Assembly: GCA_029204225.1 (NCBI GenBank)
Contig: CM055103.1
Coordinates: forward strand, 20,056,925-20,120,924
Source of the DNA: Diphasiastrum complanatum
Lineage: Eukaryota > Streptophyta > Lycopodiopsida > Lycopodiales > Lycopodiaceae
DNA: 64,000 nt
Direction: 5' to 3'
The notes under the pieces were generated by a model. It was not told the DNA's origin. It saw only the letters and a program-made list of their open reading frames with translations, and ran no database searches. Position numbers and translations under genes: made by a program. Of this stretch, positions 1-13,411 are shown piece by piece (positions within the stretch are counted from its first letter, which is position 1; every line of letters begins with the position of its first letter).

Positions 1-884
1 TCGAATGACTGATAATTCTATGGACTTGGTCTCAAGTTGGCATGTGTATATTATAAATCAAATCTTAATGCACTATGATAAATTTATTTGATCTTTGAGG
101 CTAGTCTAGCATTCTTTTGCATCAGATTCTATGATACGAGAAACCACTTGCTATATTGGATAGATGAAAACCTAGGCATCCCCTTGTATATGGCTTTAAG
201 TGAGCATTGAGCAAGAAGCAACAATTATTTAATCACTTTTCAAGACTTAGTGCATTAAATTGTAGAAAGATTGTCATCTGAGGAGTTTACGAGTTTTCAT
301 GCCAAAGAGTCCATCGAAGTTCATGGAAGTCATTCCACTCGCCCTCTATTTTTCTCAAAACTTGGTAAAAGTTTCTTTGGCCTTATTGTTTTTTCAAATT
401 TCTTATGCATGAGACCATAAAACAAATTGAAGGCATGCTCTTTAATTTTGAAAGCAACATGTTGACATATTACGAATATTGAACTCCATAACACTTTTTT
501 TTGCAACAATATTACTTAACACTAGCATCATCATGTACTAACAATGCAGGCCAAGCTTTGGATGGGCTCGTAGCTATAAGCGCATGATTGGGATGGGAGT
601 TGCTTGGGTCTCCATCTTCACACCTAAAATGCTTATCCAAATGCAATGCAACGAGGGCCCCAATAATAAATTTTAGAATACACATATAAACAGTCCACAA
701 AGAAGCTACAGGAGGATAATAAGTCCTCTAAAAGTAAAAAATCGTGGGCCATAACAAAATTCCATGTAAAACGCCTTGCCTATCTTTTATGCTTGGGAAA
801 GAATCTATCGGTGACCTTGCCAATGGATTCCTATGAGGTGAGCATTTGCCCTCTTCAGTTACTTAAGAATATGTTCCCTATTAC
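1..884. other. Intergenic, no gene recognised
   Basis: AT-rich sequence with stops in all frames. I see no conserved protein motif, tRNA-like structure or terminal repeat. Confidence 0.5.
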
Positions 885-990
885 ATGAAGAACAAAAGCC
901 AAGATTAGTGGATCATAATATGGAAAGTCAATTGGGGATGAAGAACAAAAGCAAAGATTAGTGGATTATAATATGGAAAGTAAATTGGGG
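885..990. repeat. Two-copy tandem duplication, 53-bp unit
   Basis: A unit beginning ATGAAGAACAAAAGC starts at 885 and again at 938. The copies differ by a few bases, so this is a local tandem duplication. No coding potential is seen. Confidence 0.8.
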
Positions 991-1983
991 TGTGGTCACT
1001 TGGGCTGGCCCATAGTGATTTATTACATCACAAAAGATTAGTAGAACTTACAATACTTGCTAATAACTCAATAGAAATATTTTCTAAGAAAGAGTTTGTA
1101 GGGAAAGTGCAAGCTGCCTAACTCAAAAGGCTTATATTGCTCATGATGCAAATGATTATGACTTCTCTAGAAAGTATGACAACTACCCACCAAAAGATTA
1201 AAAAATAAGCAAACTTATAATTTTTATGTTCAAATTTTATTCAGTGATAACAATTTTCCCTCCCAATTCACGGCAATGTGGAAAGTGGGTACAGCGATCG
1301 TCCCGCCTGTCCTTTTATGCATCATGTATACCCTCCCGCGTGTGTCTGTGTGTGTATCATCTATATCTCAATCGGTACTGGAATCTGTTTGGCGATGGAA
1401 TCTGGAATTTTTCTTGCATTTTTAGCGAGAAGAGGAATCATGGTGTGGCCTATTTCACTTTATTTTGACGTGTTTGAACGCTAATGAGTTATGGTAGCGT
1501 GAATAACGCTTGTGGATGTGCTAGGCACAAAGTCCACACCAGTAGTTGGTGAATTGACGTTTGTGCTTGCTTTCCTTTTGTTTTAATCTCTCGTCTCTTT
1601 CGAAGTTGATGGGTTTTGGTAAGTAGGCTGTGAGTATACGTTGTTTATTATTTTTATTCCAAAAAAACGATTCTGCAGTTGTATGCAACGGTAGGTGTTC
1701 TTTGTAATTGGTTGAGCATATATTGGTTTTCGTGGTTTAGCTTCTACAACAATTGGTAAGACTTGCTGGTATTGTGTTCTGATGCTTTTTGGATAAGAAT
1801 GTTGTTTGCCTTTTTTTCGTGTTAGCCATCGTAGCATCTCATGGAACCCCTTTTAGATGATAGCATAGCATATAAGTTACGATAGGCGAAGCTTTCAGTA
1901 ATTCACCAGAACATAAATGATTTGGTCAAGAGTATCAAATAGGCAGTATTTGCATCTGAGCTTCTCCTGATAAAAGCTAGACG
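991..1983. other. Intergenic and presumed 5' flank of the membrane protein gene
   Basis: No gene is recognised. A TATAAG string at 1871-1876 lies about 110 bases upstream of the ATG at 1984. It is a possible TATA element, but the sequence alone cannot show that it works. Confidence 0.35.
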
Positions 1984-3033
1984 ATGGCACCCGTAAACAC
2001 GATCGGATTCCTTGTAAATTGGACGGAGGAGGATTTGGGATTGGAAAACTATACGGACCATGAAAAAGAAGCAGATATCTGCAGCACCAAAATGGATAAG
2101 AACCTTGAGAGCTTCCATATGTTCGGTGTGATCGATATTATAAGGGAATCTCTTTTGATGCTTCGGATAAATTTTCGGCTCTTCCTATGGATTTCAACAA
2201 TATTAATCACACCACTTTCCGGGATAGTGCTATGCCAAGTTCTGATCTCGGACCCAATCGTCAACAGAGTGGCCTGGCAAATTGAGGCCGCGGCAAATTT
2301 TCACTCATTCCCGATGAACACATTTTGCAAGATTGTTTACATTAAGATGATTGACAATCTTGTTTCGGGAGCGATATGCTTTCCATTCTTTATCACATTA
2401 TCGCTTCTAGCAAAAGCAGCTGTTACCCACATAGTCTTTTGTAGATATTCTGGCCAGCGACTTCTTTTGCCGAGCACATTCTTGAGTTGTTATAAGCGGC
2501 TCCTTTCTACTTATCTCTGGACCTCCGTAACTCTTTTGGGATCCGGGACTGCCTTTATCCTCCTACTTGTGGCTTCAACAGGACTTTTGCATGTCTTTGC
2601 ATTCTCTGCTGACACAGAATTTGTTGTATCTATAACTTTTGGTATCACATTCAGCGTCGTTTTTGCGCATTTGGTCATAATCAGCAACCTTGCAAACGTT
2701 ATATCAATTGCAGAAGATAACCACGGGACGGCCGCTATGGAGAGGGCTGTTTTCTTAATAAAAGGTCGAACAGAAGTTGGCCTTCTGATGCTGCTGTTCA
2801 CTATGACGAGTACAGCTTTGGTAGAGGGTTTATTCCAATATAGAATAATAGGAAGGCCTGAATATCACTACTCAAACGGCACGCTGTCGTTAATCTGGGA
2901 GGCTCCTTTGCTTATTATTATGCACTCTTTTGTGAGGCTTTGTGACTTCATCACAGGCGCCATATTTTACTTCACATGTCAGTCATTTCGGGATCAATGC
3001 GATAGCTTTGACATGAGCCATTTGCTCGTCTAG
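1984..3033 (+). CDS. Plant multi-pass membrane protein, PABP1-B-binding-protein-like family
   Basis: This single uninterrupted frame encodes 349 residues. A hydrophilic N-terminus (1-45) leads into the motif FGVIDIIRES (47-56). Six hydrophobic stretches follow, near residues 66-89, 125-152, 178-206, 213-242, 265-285 and 303-332. Between the fourth and fifth lies a conserved-looking segment, NVISIAEDNHGTAAMERA, followed by KGRTEVGL. This layout matches a plant family of uncharacterised transmembrane proteins annotated in Arabidopsis as polyadenylate-binding protein 1-B-binding protein (such as the At4g19950 and At1g31130 products). The family name comes from database annotation and its biochemical role is not established. 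The start is the first ATG of the frame and leaves the usual N-terminal length. No introns are needed. It is one of few intact genes among repeats. Family assignment is by remembered pattern, so moderate. Confidence 0.8.
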   Translation: MAPVNTIGFLVNWTEEDLGLENYTDHEKEADICSTKMDKNLESFHMFGVIDIIRESLLMLRINFRLFLWISTILITPLSGIVLCQVLISDPIVNRVAWQIEAAANFHSFPMNTFCKIVYIKMIDNLVSGAICFPFFITLSLLAKAAVTHIVFCRYSGQRLLLPSTFLSCYKRLLSTYLWTSVTLLGSGTAFILLLVASTGLLHVFAFSADTEFVVSITFGITFSVVFAHLVIISNLANVISIAEDNHGTAAMERAVFLIKGRTEVGLLMLLFTMTSTALVEGLFQYRIIGRPEYHYSNGTLSLIWEAPLLIIMHSFVRLCDFITGAIFYFTCQSFRDQCDSFDMSHLLV

Positions 3034-5095
<2,062 letters not shown>

Positions 5096-5530
5096 CACTA
5101 CAAGAATTGTTGCGATTTCTGACGGGATTTTCGACCTGAAATTGCACTTCAATTTTTTTTTTTCGAATCGACGCAGGCGTCGGAAAACGTGTCGCAATAG
5201 GGTTGTCGGAATTTTTTGCATTTAAAATTCGTCGCTATTTGACGACAAGCCCAAAACTGGCAACCGGCCGACAAAAAACATTCTCGAAAAATATGCCATG
5301 TGACCATAGGAAATATGCCATGAGGTCATCGGATTCTGACGACCACATGGGACATCGACATTCGTTAAACATCGAATTATCCATTAGAATCCGACAGATT
5401 CAAATGTCAAAATTTGACATACAAAAGTGTGAGTCCATCAGAATTCGATAATTGTTTTTTCCCATCGAAATCCGACAAGTTTATTTTTTTTGACAGATTT
5501 TAAATGTGTTGGATTTCGACGATGAATAAA
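5096..5530. mobile_element. CACTA-type transposon terminus with subterminal motif array
   Basis: The sequence CACTACAAGAATT begins at 5096. CACTACAAGAA is the typical terminal inverted repeat of plant CACTA (En/Spm-like) transposons. It is followed for about 430 bases by degenerate direct and inverted copies of a GTCGGATTCCGAC-like motif (for example near 5180, 5205, 5328, 5395 and 5505). Such motif clusters are the subterminal sites bound by the TNPA-type protein in this superfamily. No transposase frame is recognised next to this end, and no matching TTCTTGTAGTG end was found by eye. A second array of the same motif lies at 22680-23065. I infer a CACTA terminus that is either non-autonomous or split by later insertions. 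Confidence 0.72.
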
Positions 5531-6220
5531 GATATGAAATTCTATTGGAAGTAACAACTATGCAAGAAACTCGTGGGGTCACTTGTGAACATGAGGCTTA
5601 CACATCCATAATTGGAGGCCCATTCAAGGGATGCATATGGGACGTGAAGTGCGCATGTGACACCGTCGCATCTTTTTTTTCTTTTTCTCTCTCTTCTTGC
5701 ACATGTACATGCGGATTCGACATTCAAACCTTGAAAACAAGATGAAAGTACACTGATATTATGTGTGAAAAAGAAAGAGAAAACAAAGTTTATGATGCTT
5801 ACCAGAGTGCTCATATCCTAAACCTTGAAATGTATAAAAAATATTACATTAACTTAATCTTTTCTCTCTCTATCTGTCTCTCTTCATGCACACGTGGATA
5901 TCATTCAAGCCTCCAAAAAGAGATGAAAGTGTCATGATAATACTATGTGAGAAAATAAAAATGAAGAGAAACCTAGAAAAATGGCTCGGCTTTGAGAATA
6001 GTCACGGATGTCGACTTCCGACATCTCATAGTACTAACTCATGCGGTTTTGTGATGTGGGATGCTGGCAGGTGACAGATGAGCGTCTTGAAACTTGCCTC
6101 ATTTTACTGTACTTTGTATTGTAAGATTTCATGCAGCTTTTTTACAATCTGCTATGCTATAAAACAAAGGGTTCAAAAGGTTTGGTCTTGCTTTGTCAAG
6201 GGGGACTATGTGAAATGCAT

Positions 6221-6222
<2 letters not shown>
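5531..6222. repeat. Region with a degenerate ~100-bp direct duplication
   Basis: Segments near 5670-5770 and 5860-5960 share the same order of features: a CT-rich run, a TGCACA(T/C)GT block, an ATTCAA block, AGATGAAAGT, and a TATGTG-GAAAA block. No gene is recognised. The segment may be internal to the CACTA element at 5096. Confidence 0.5.

Positions 6223-6303
<81 letters not shown>
6223..6303. repeat. (CT)n microsatellite
   Basis: About 81 bases of uninterrupted CT dinucleotides. Ser-Leu and Arg-Glu frames through it are artefacts. Confidence 0.98.
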
Positions 6304-6306
<3 letters not shown>

Positions 6307-7108
6307 TAGTACAACATTTTTAGCCTACTTTTCCCTTCTCAGTTTGTAGCATTGCTAAATCACTTATGGACCAGATATTATTTTGGCAAATAACCTTGTT
6401 GAAACCGAAAAACTTTTTTTAAATTTGTTCAAGTAGTGGAGATTCATTCACCTATAAACCGATGGACATCATTAACCTAGACTTGGCTTCTTCCACAAGC
6501 CAATTTGGATCGATCTATCGAAGCTTATCTGTAATGACCCACAAAAGGCTATCTATACGTGGGACTCGATTCTTGCTTTACCTTATTAGCAATTGGAAAA
6601 GGATTCAACACTCTTTGCACCCTACCATCGCTTCCAACAAAGCTATCTTGGTAAGCATTGCTTATTTTGATTGATTTCAGCTCAAGATGCCCTTTTTTGT
6701 CTACATGAATGCATTCTATGGCCTAACCATCAATGATGCACCTCTTGTATTAAGCTACTACATATTTTGAATATTGCTATCTTTTTCTAGCCATTGTTGG
6801 TTTTCCAATGCTTCCTCATTGTCCTACCGTGCCCATTTTTGCTTCGAAATACCACATTGATTGAGCTTTTTATGCATAAAGTAAGTTGCCTTTTTGAACA
6901 ACTATTTCCATAATATTTCTTGTGATGTACTTTGTGCTAATGTTAGAACCATTAGATTGGGTTTGTGTTAATTTGAAGGGTTTGGATTAGAATCCTTGCC
7001 ATTTTAGCATAGCCAATCAGAGTGAAGGAGACTCCTATTGCATGCCCTTATGGGTACATAACATATTTTCCCCCTTTGAGAGCCTCCTCCTAAAGAGAGC
7101 AAACCAGG
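6304..7108. other. No gene recognised
   Basis: AT-rich, stops in all frames. A string CTGTAATGACCCACA near 6530 resembles LTR edges (TGTAATGACCC) seen at 46244 and 46569, but no element could be delimited here. Confidence 0.4.
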
Positions 7109-7690
7109 TTAGTTCAATATTAAGTAGTCTTCTTTCTCCCATGTGTCTTCCTCATCTGACTTGCCTTTCCAACATACCAGAAATTTAGAAACCCAATGGT
7201 TTCTCAATCGGTGATGACAAACATCCACCACCTTTTCTGGCATGTTAGGCACAAAGGTAGTGAGATCCTCCAACTCAACCGATTCACCTTCCAGAATTAG
7301 GAAATCCTTCCGACTAAGTCGCTCTTTCAAACAACTTACATGGAAAACAAGATGATCCCCAATCCCAATCGAAAGATCTAGCTGATAAGTGACTCAGTTG
7401 ATTTTCTTTACAATATTGTAAGGACTGCTATATGTGGAAATAGGTAATGACATTTTTCAGTCCTAAGTACTTTTGAGTCCTTAGGGATTTTAAGATACAC
7501 CTAGGTTCCGACCTCAATTTCTTGAGGTGAGCAACCATGGTTCACATAAAACTGGAATCTTTCTTGAGTGGTTTTAATATTAATGCTTTTTTTGGCCACT
7601 TGCAACAAACCTTTGAGTTCGACAGAAACTGGCGAACGCGGTTGAAAGCCATACATCAGCAGAAAAGGTTAATACAGCTGTTTTTGGTCC
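7109..7690 (-). pseudogene. Ty3/gypsy integrase C-terminus with chromodomain (fragment)
   Basis: Read on the minus strand, the segment from about 7640 to 7340 gives an integrase C-terminal pattern ending in GDHLVFHVSCLKERL, like the VxHNVFHVSxLR signature of gypsy polyproteins. It continues into FLVCWKGKSDEEDTWEKEDY (near 7125-7185), a chromodomain of the YLVKWKGxxxEEATWE type. Chromodomain integrases mark the chromovirus branch of Ty3/gypsy and are thought to guide insertion into heterochromatin. Several stops and frame changes interrupt the piece. The rest of pol is absent on this strand: immediately beyond it a plus-strand gypsy pol begins, so two opposed fragments abut near 7700. Confidence 0.72.
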
Positions 7691-7716
7691 CCACGACCTC
7701 ATTCGTATGAATAATT

Positions 7717-9890
7717 TGACTGTTCTTTTTTGACGATGGTTCCACACACAACTTTGTAAATGCTAAATTGGTGCAGAAACTCAAGGTGGCCACCATGCCA
7801 AGTAATCACTTGTATGTGATGAAAATGGCATCGGGAGAAGATCGGCAAGCTTGGGACAAGCTTGTTCCTCAATTGCCGCTCAAAATTCAAGATTATGTCG
7901 AACCGCTGGATTTTCATATTATGAATTTAGATAGCATAAACATAATCTTAGGAAATGAGTGGTTTTACTCCAAAAAATGAGTCCTTAGTAGAGGACTATG
8001 TAACTCATAGTATAACCTTTTTGCATAATGGCTCATTTGTTGAAGTAAAAGATGATGTACATAGGCCTTTTGATCCTATTGTCTATGCTTTAGAAGTTGT
8101 TAAATATTTGAAAGACCCTGAAAATAAAGTTTACCTTTGCTTTCTTAAAAATGAAATGTATGTGGATGAGCATGCAGTTTAGAGTCTTAATATTGATTTA
8201 TCGCATTTGCCTTTGAATGTGTTTATAAATAATCCCTTAAGTGTTAATTCACCTGAAGGTAGAATATTTAACAAACTTAGACATGAATATAGTAATGTTT
8301 TTCTTGAAGAACTACCTGATGGCTTACCTTCCCAAAGGAGTGTTGACCATCAGATATAGTTGCTTCTTGGTAGCCAACCTGTATCTCTTTTTCCATAAAG
8401 AGTTAGCATCAAAGGAGGATGAAATTTCCAAGCAGTTACAAGAACTTTTTAAGATAGTCCATATTCGACCTAGTAAGTCCCCTTAGGGAGCACCAATCCT
8501 TTTACTTAATAAAAAAATGGCGGCACACATTTGTGTGGCGATTTTAAAAAGATAAATGATTTAACCATCAAGAACATATATCCCTTACCTAGGATGTAAA
8601 TATCTTAAGAGGGAAATTGTTGGAATTTGGTTAATAATGATCTAGAAAACCAGTGTACAATCACTCTTGAAATGTACAATTTCTAATATTTTAGACAAAG
8701 TGAATTCTTTCAAACTAAACTAAAATACCTGGGCCATGTCATATCTGATAAAGGTCTTGAAATCGATTATGATAAGGTTCACAAGATTTGAGAATGTCCG
8801 TGACCCCAAACAATTTGTGATATGAAATTCTTTTTGGGCTTCACAAGATTCTTTCACAAAATCATTATGGGCTATGTCTTAATAGCATTGCCCCTAATGA
8901 ACGTTCTTAATGAAAATTCATTGATAACATGGACTGATGAAATGAATGAGAGTTTTGAGACTCTCAAGCACTGTGTTTCTATGACTCCAAATTTACACAT
9001 TGTCGATCCTAACCGACCCTTTGTGGTGGATACAGATGCTAGCGACTTAGTGGTATTTTATCAGGACGATGGAATAGTTGTTTTTGAAAGCAAGAAGCTA
9101 GATCCTACTCATACGAGGTATTTTACCTATGAGAGGGAGCTTTTTGCAGTCATTCACGCGTTAAAAATCTGGAGGCACTATTTTTATGGTGCCAGATTTA
9201 CAGTGATGACTGATCACCAATCTCTTAAGTACATATATGATTCCAAAGACCTTCATGGCCGTAAGGCCAAATGGTTGAAACTCGTTTAGGAGTTCGTGTT
9301 CGACGATGTCTTGAGTCGGATTGGAGAGATTAATCAATTATGCTTTGATGAAATCCAATCTGATTTGTATCTTTCACTTCAGGATCTTTTTTAAAATGAT
9401 GGGTTTTTTATTAGCACCTGGCTAGATGTCATGATGAAAAATTCTAGCTTGGGAAGTAGTATCCCAAGCAATCCCAAAATGACAAGATACTTGAAGAGAC
9501 TATTCCACAAGGAATGGCCTGCTTTTTTGAAAGAGAGAGGTTTGTGTGCCATATAGGGAGGACTTGTGGGCCAAATCCTGCAGTAGTGTCATGACAAGCC
9601 TTGTGCTTGTCACCCAGACATACAGAGAACACTTGGCCTTGTTAGGCATAATTTCTTCTAGCCAAACATGAAAGGTCATGTCAAGGCATACGTTCAAGGT
9701 TGTGAACAATGCCAGCAAAATAAAGCTGAAAGACTCAAAGTTGTGGCAGGCTTTACATCCTTTGAAAATTTCCAATAAGAAATGGAAAAGTATTTCAATG
9801 GATTTCGTGATGTGTGAAGCATTCTTCCACCAAGATTTTTGTATCTCAAAGGTGGATCAAGGTAATACTAGTTGAGTGTGATGCCTTAAA
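7717..9890 (+). pseudogene. Degenerate Ty3/gypsy pol: protease, RT, RNase H, integrase start
   Basis: Pieces occur in the pol order. The protease begins near 7732 with DDGSTHNFVN, where the retroelement aspartic protease usually has DSGSTHNF. A linker follows, then RT remnants with EYSNVFLEELPDGLP (8282-8327) and LCGDFKKINDL (near 8530-8565). The RT thumb is near 8730-8900 (KYLGHVISDKGLE). RNase H lies at 9000-9285 (VVDTDASD, ERELFAVIHALKIWRHYFYG, MTDHQSLKYI). An integrase zinc-binding remnant (CEQCQQNKA, near 9703-9729) leads to KKWKSISMDFV (near 9778). The catalytic core then breaks off and unrelated sequence takes over. At least several frameshifts and stops are needed to join the parts, so it cannot encode a working polyprotein. 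Confidence 0.85.
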
Positions 9891-10087
9891 AGATAGCAAA
9901 ATATGTTTTCCTTGTAAGGTTACATTAGTTATGAAGTCAAGGAAATGGAAATATCTTCATAATGTAGGATTTTTTGGTTTCAATAAGATCATGAATGATG
10001 TGTTCATTCATAAAGATGAAAATTGTATGTTTTCAATCCTAAAGGCAAGTTGTAAACTTCTTATGAGAATAAGTGAAGCATCCAAAA
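9820..10087 (+). repeat. Fragment homologous to 15920-16170 across the copia insertion
   Basis: The string CATACTAGTTGAGTATGA at about 15951 has a close relative here (AATACTAGTTGAGTGTGA near 9864). Both copies end with a stretch meaning CKLxMRxSE. At the 5' LTR the left copy stops at a point equal to about 16170 of the right copy. The right flank, however, starts well before that point, so the two sides are not a simple split target. Confidence 0.6.
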
Positions 10088-10358
10088 GTTAGAATTAAAG
10101 TAGAATCACTGTGCTACTATACTATGGGTCCTATCAGTGGATAAGGATCAGTTGGCCTCGCCACGAGGCAAGTCGACGGGACATGCGTCCCACCAACGGC
10201 AACCTGGGTCATGCATGGGTTGCCTGAGTGAACAACTATATGTACAGTGTAATTTCATTTTGAAAAATACAGTTGCTATGTGAGCTTGCTGTGGAGAGTG
10301 TTTTCTGTCTGTGTTGTTGTGTAGCATGATTTGTGTTCATGTGCAAAGCAAATTCTAA
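10088..10358 (+). repeat. 5' LTR of the copia element
   Basis: It matches the 3' LTR over its full length and carries the inverted edge TTAGAATT/AATTCTAA. The initiator tRNA primer site starts two bases downstream. Confidence 0.92.
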
Positions 10359-10360
10359 GT

Positions 10361-10372
10361 TGGTATCAGAGC
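10361..10372 (+). promoter_or_regulatory. Primer-binding site, initiator tRNA-Met
   Basis: TGGTATCAGAGC is complementary to the 3' end of plant initiator tRNA-Met, the usual primer of Ty1/copia reverse transcription. It directly follows the 5' LTR. Confidence 0.93.
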
Positions 10373-11164
10373 GGTACAGGGAGTGTACACAGTACAACAT
10401 TGCCGTTGAAGAGAGCTTTGAGAGAACTGTCTTCTGAGAGTTCGGGGTTTACGGCGGGTTGAAGACGGAAGGAGAAACACTGGTGCAGAGAGTTTAGCAC
10501 ACAGAAGCTTGGTAAGCTTGAGACTGTGTGAGGATTCAGAGACAAGGGTTGTCGATTGAATCGGAACCTCGGCAAACGGAATTTTGAAATTTCGAAGCAG
10601 GCTATTCGGTGTTTGCAGTTAGTGTGCAATCAATCGGACATCGTTTGATAAACAGATTGAAGCATCAGCTTTCCAGTGGTAGGGCGACCTCAAAGCAATT
10701 GATTTGGCCAGCCAGAGAGCTATGAAAAGCAAGCCAAGATCAAAAGTTGCAAGCAAAATCTTGGTCAAGGGTTTGGAAGCCTAAATACTTGGTTTTCTCT
10801 CTATTCTGAACTGTTTTGATTGTTGTGAAATCTCAGGAGAAGGGCGCCCTAGCAGTACGAATCAGACCTGAAGTGGCCGTGGACAGCCGCAAGCAGTACA
10901 ACGTGCTGGATCTACGAGATCTGGGTGGCCAAAACCCTGTAGCCATAGCTTGAAGCTCGTGAAGGAGAAGGAGGCCGCAAGGAGGCTGTCGTGTGCGGTG
11001 AAGGGAGTGGAACTGTAGCGCTCCAAAGTGTCCAGCGGCTGGAGTACCCTGTTTCAACGTTTTGGAAAGATCACAACTGTAGGATTGAGAGTACATACGG
11101 ATTCACGGTTGAGATCACGCTACTTAAGATGAATATCCACAGTTGGATCAAAATTGACCTTTAG

Positions 11165-12589
11165 ATGGAGTCTGAAGGGCAGTTGAAGAAGGCAGAATTT
11201 TCAAGCAGTTTTGCGATGGCAAACATGGGAGAGTCCATTTTGAGTGAAAGTAGCAAATTGGACGGGATTTCCAACTATGCAGTGTGGAAATTCAAAATGA
11301 AAAACATATTGATGGAGAAAGATGTGTGGGAAGTCGTCACAGGCGATGAGAGAAGGCTGTCAAATGAAGCGGATATCAAAGTGTTCGACAAAAAGTTGAG
11401 GAAATCTTTGACCTTCATTAACTTGTCAGTGAAGGATCACATCATTACCCACATTTGTGATGTTGTTACACCCAGACAGGCATGGGATGTGATAAAGGAG
11501 CAGCTCGAGACGTCAAATCCGTCAAGAATCATGTTTCTGAAGTCAAAGTTGAATAGTGCCCGCATGGAGCAAGGAGAGCACATTCAGACGTATATGACCA
11601 GAATCAAGACAATGAGGGATGAACTGCATTCTATTGGTGAGTGCCTACGTGATGTAGAGCTGGTGCACAATGCATTGTGCGGCATTGCAGAACCCTGTCG
11701 GATGTTTGTGAGCGGAATAGCATCAAGAGAAAGATTGCCAACCTTTGATGAGCTTATAGGAATCTTGATGCAGGAAGAGCAACGGCGAGAAATGGTGAAA
11801 GCTAGACGTCAAAATACTGACGATCAGGCACTTGCAACATGCCAGAAACAAGGCAATGGCAAGGGCAAGAAGAAGTCTAAGCAGCAATTTGCCAAGTCTC
11901 AGGAGGATGAGGGATCTTTCAGTAAGACCAAGAAGAAAGGCAAGTGCTTCCATTGTGGTAAAGAGGGCCATTGGAAGAGTGAATGTCGCAAATTCTTGGC
12001 AGAACAAGACAAGGGAAAACCAAAGCAAGCAGGTGTCGATGAGGGTGAGATTGAAGACTCTAGCATCTTCATATCTGCATTGTCATCTAATCAAGATGAT
12101 CAAGCGTGGTATATTGACTCGGGAGCCACAAGACACATGACAGGTAACAAGAATTGGTTCAGTAGCATGAAAGTGTTGGATAATGGAACGTCCGTCTCAC
12201 AAGCAAATGGGGAGGTGTGCAAGATCAAGGGGATAGGCACTGTTTCAATCCAACTACCTGATGGCAAAAGTAGGATGATCAGGGAGGTACTTTACGTTCC
12301 AGGTTTGAAGAAAAATCTACTTTCTGTTGGAGTCATTACCGATCAAAAGTTGAAAGTAGAATTCGCCCATGATCGTTGCTTTGTGAAGGATGTGAACCAA
12401 AATTTCAAAATTATTGCGGATGGAGTAAGGGAGCCCAATACAAAATTGTATAGGTTGAATGCTACAATCAAGGGGCAACATGGACTTGTATCGTCCATTC
12501 CATCGCAAACTGAGTTGTGGCATAAGAGGCTTGGTCACCTGAACTTGGAAAGTCTCAGTTTGATGAGAAAATTGGAGATGTTAACATGA
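11165..12589 (+). pseudogene. Copia gag, aspartic protease and start of integrase
   Basis: The open frame encodes 474 residues. Residues 1-250 are a gag core of the UBN2 type, with VWKFKMKNILMEKDVWEVV near 40-60. A complete CCHC zinc knuckle, CFHCGKEGHWKSEC, lies near residues 261-274 and would bind RNA. The protease active site WYIDSGATRHMT is near 317-328. The integrase N-terminus starts at LWHKRLGHL near 453. The frame then meets TGA at 12587-12589, where the integrase should continue; translation of the next frame resumes in register. This is the best-preserved part of the element. Gag and protease could still be translated, but integrase, RT and RNase H could not follow from it. Confidence 0.92.
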
Positions 12590-13411
12590 TTGCCTACCAT
12601 TGAAGACCACTTGAAATCGATGTGCGAATCATGTGTATACGGGAAGCAACATCGAGAGAAGTTCAATAAAGGGGGTGTTGCAAGAGCAAAGAACATCCTT
12701 GATTTAATCCACAAAGATTTATGCAAGCCTATGAGGACCATGTCCTTAGGTAAAGCCTTCTATTTCATGTCCTTTATTGATGATATGTCACGTAAGACTT
12801 GGATCTACTTCTTGAAGAAGAAATCAGATGCATTTGACAACTTTGAGAGCTTCAAAGCATTGGTCAAAAATCAGACAGGTAGGAAGATCAAAGTCCTAAG
12901 ATCAGATAGTGGAGGCGAGTACAAGTCTAATGACTTCAATGATCTTTGTGATCAATGTGGGATTAAAATACAATTTACACAAGCTCATACTCTTGCTCTC
13001 AATGGTATAGTTGAGCGCAAGAATCGTACGATTGTGGAAAGTGCCAGATCTATGCTAGCTGAGATGAAACTACTAAAGGATTTTTGGTCAGAAGCATGCA
13101 GTACGACAATCTATCTTGAAAATAGAAGTACTACCATTGCCATACCAAAGATAACACCTGAGGAAGCATTCACGAAGAAGAAGCCAAAGGTGAACCACTT
13201 GCGAATCTTTGGATGTAAGGCCTTTGTACACGTTCCTAGGGAAGAGAGACGTAAACTTGATGTAAAAGCTATCAAGTGTATAGTCCTAGGATATGATGAT
13301 CGTGTGAAGGGCTATAGATGTTTTGATCCAGTGGAAAACAAAATCCATATAAGCCGTGATGTTATCTTTGATAATGCAAGATGTATGAAGACGAGGATGT
13401 TGGGAAGATAG
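12590..13411 (+). pseudogene. Copia integrase catalytic domain (broken off from gag-pol)
   Basis: This is the same frame as the upstream gag-protease, separated only by the TGA at 12587-12589. It has the second half of the zinc-binding region (CESCVYGKQHREKF) and the integrase core with the acidic triad: Asp in HKDLC, Asp in LRSDSGGEY and Glu in GIVERKNRT. The conserved FGCKAFVHVP and KCIVLGY segments of copia integrase follow. Integrase would insert the element cDNA into the genome. The frame shifts near 13380-13411, after which the linker continues in another frame (13381-13914). Confidence 0.9.

Noticed and set aside
2511-2801. Minus-strand frame inside the membrane protein gene
   Set aside because: It overlaps the well-supported plus-strand coding sequence and lacks any domain.
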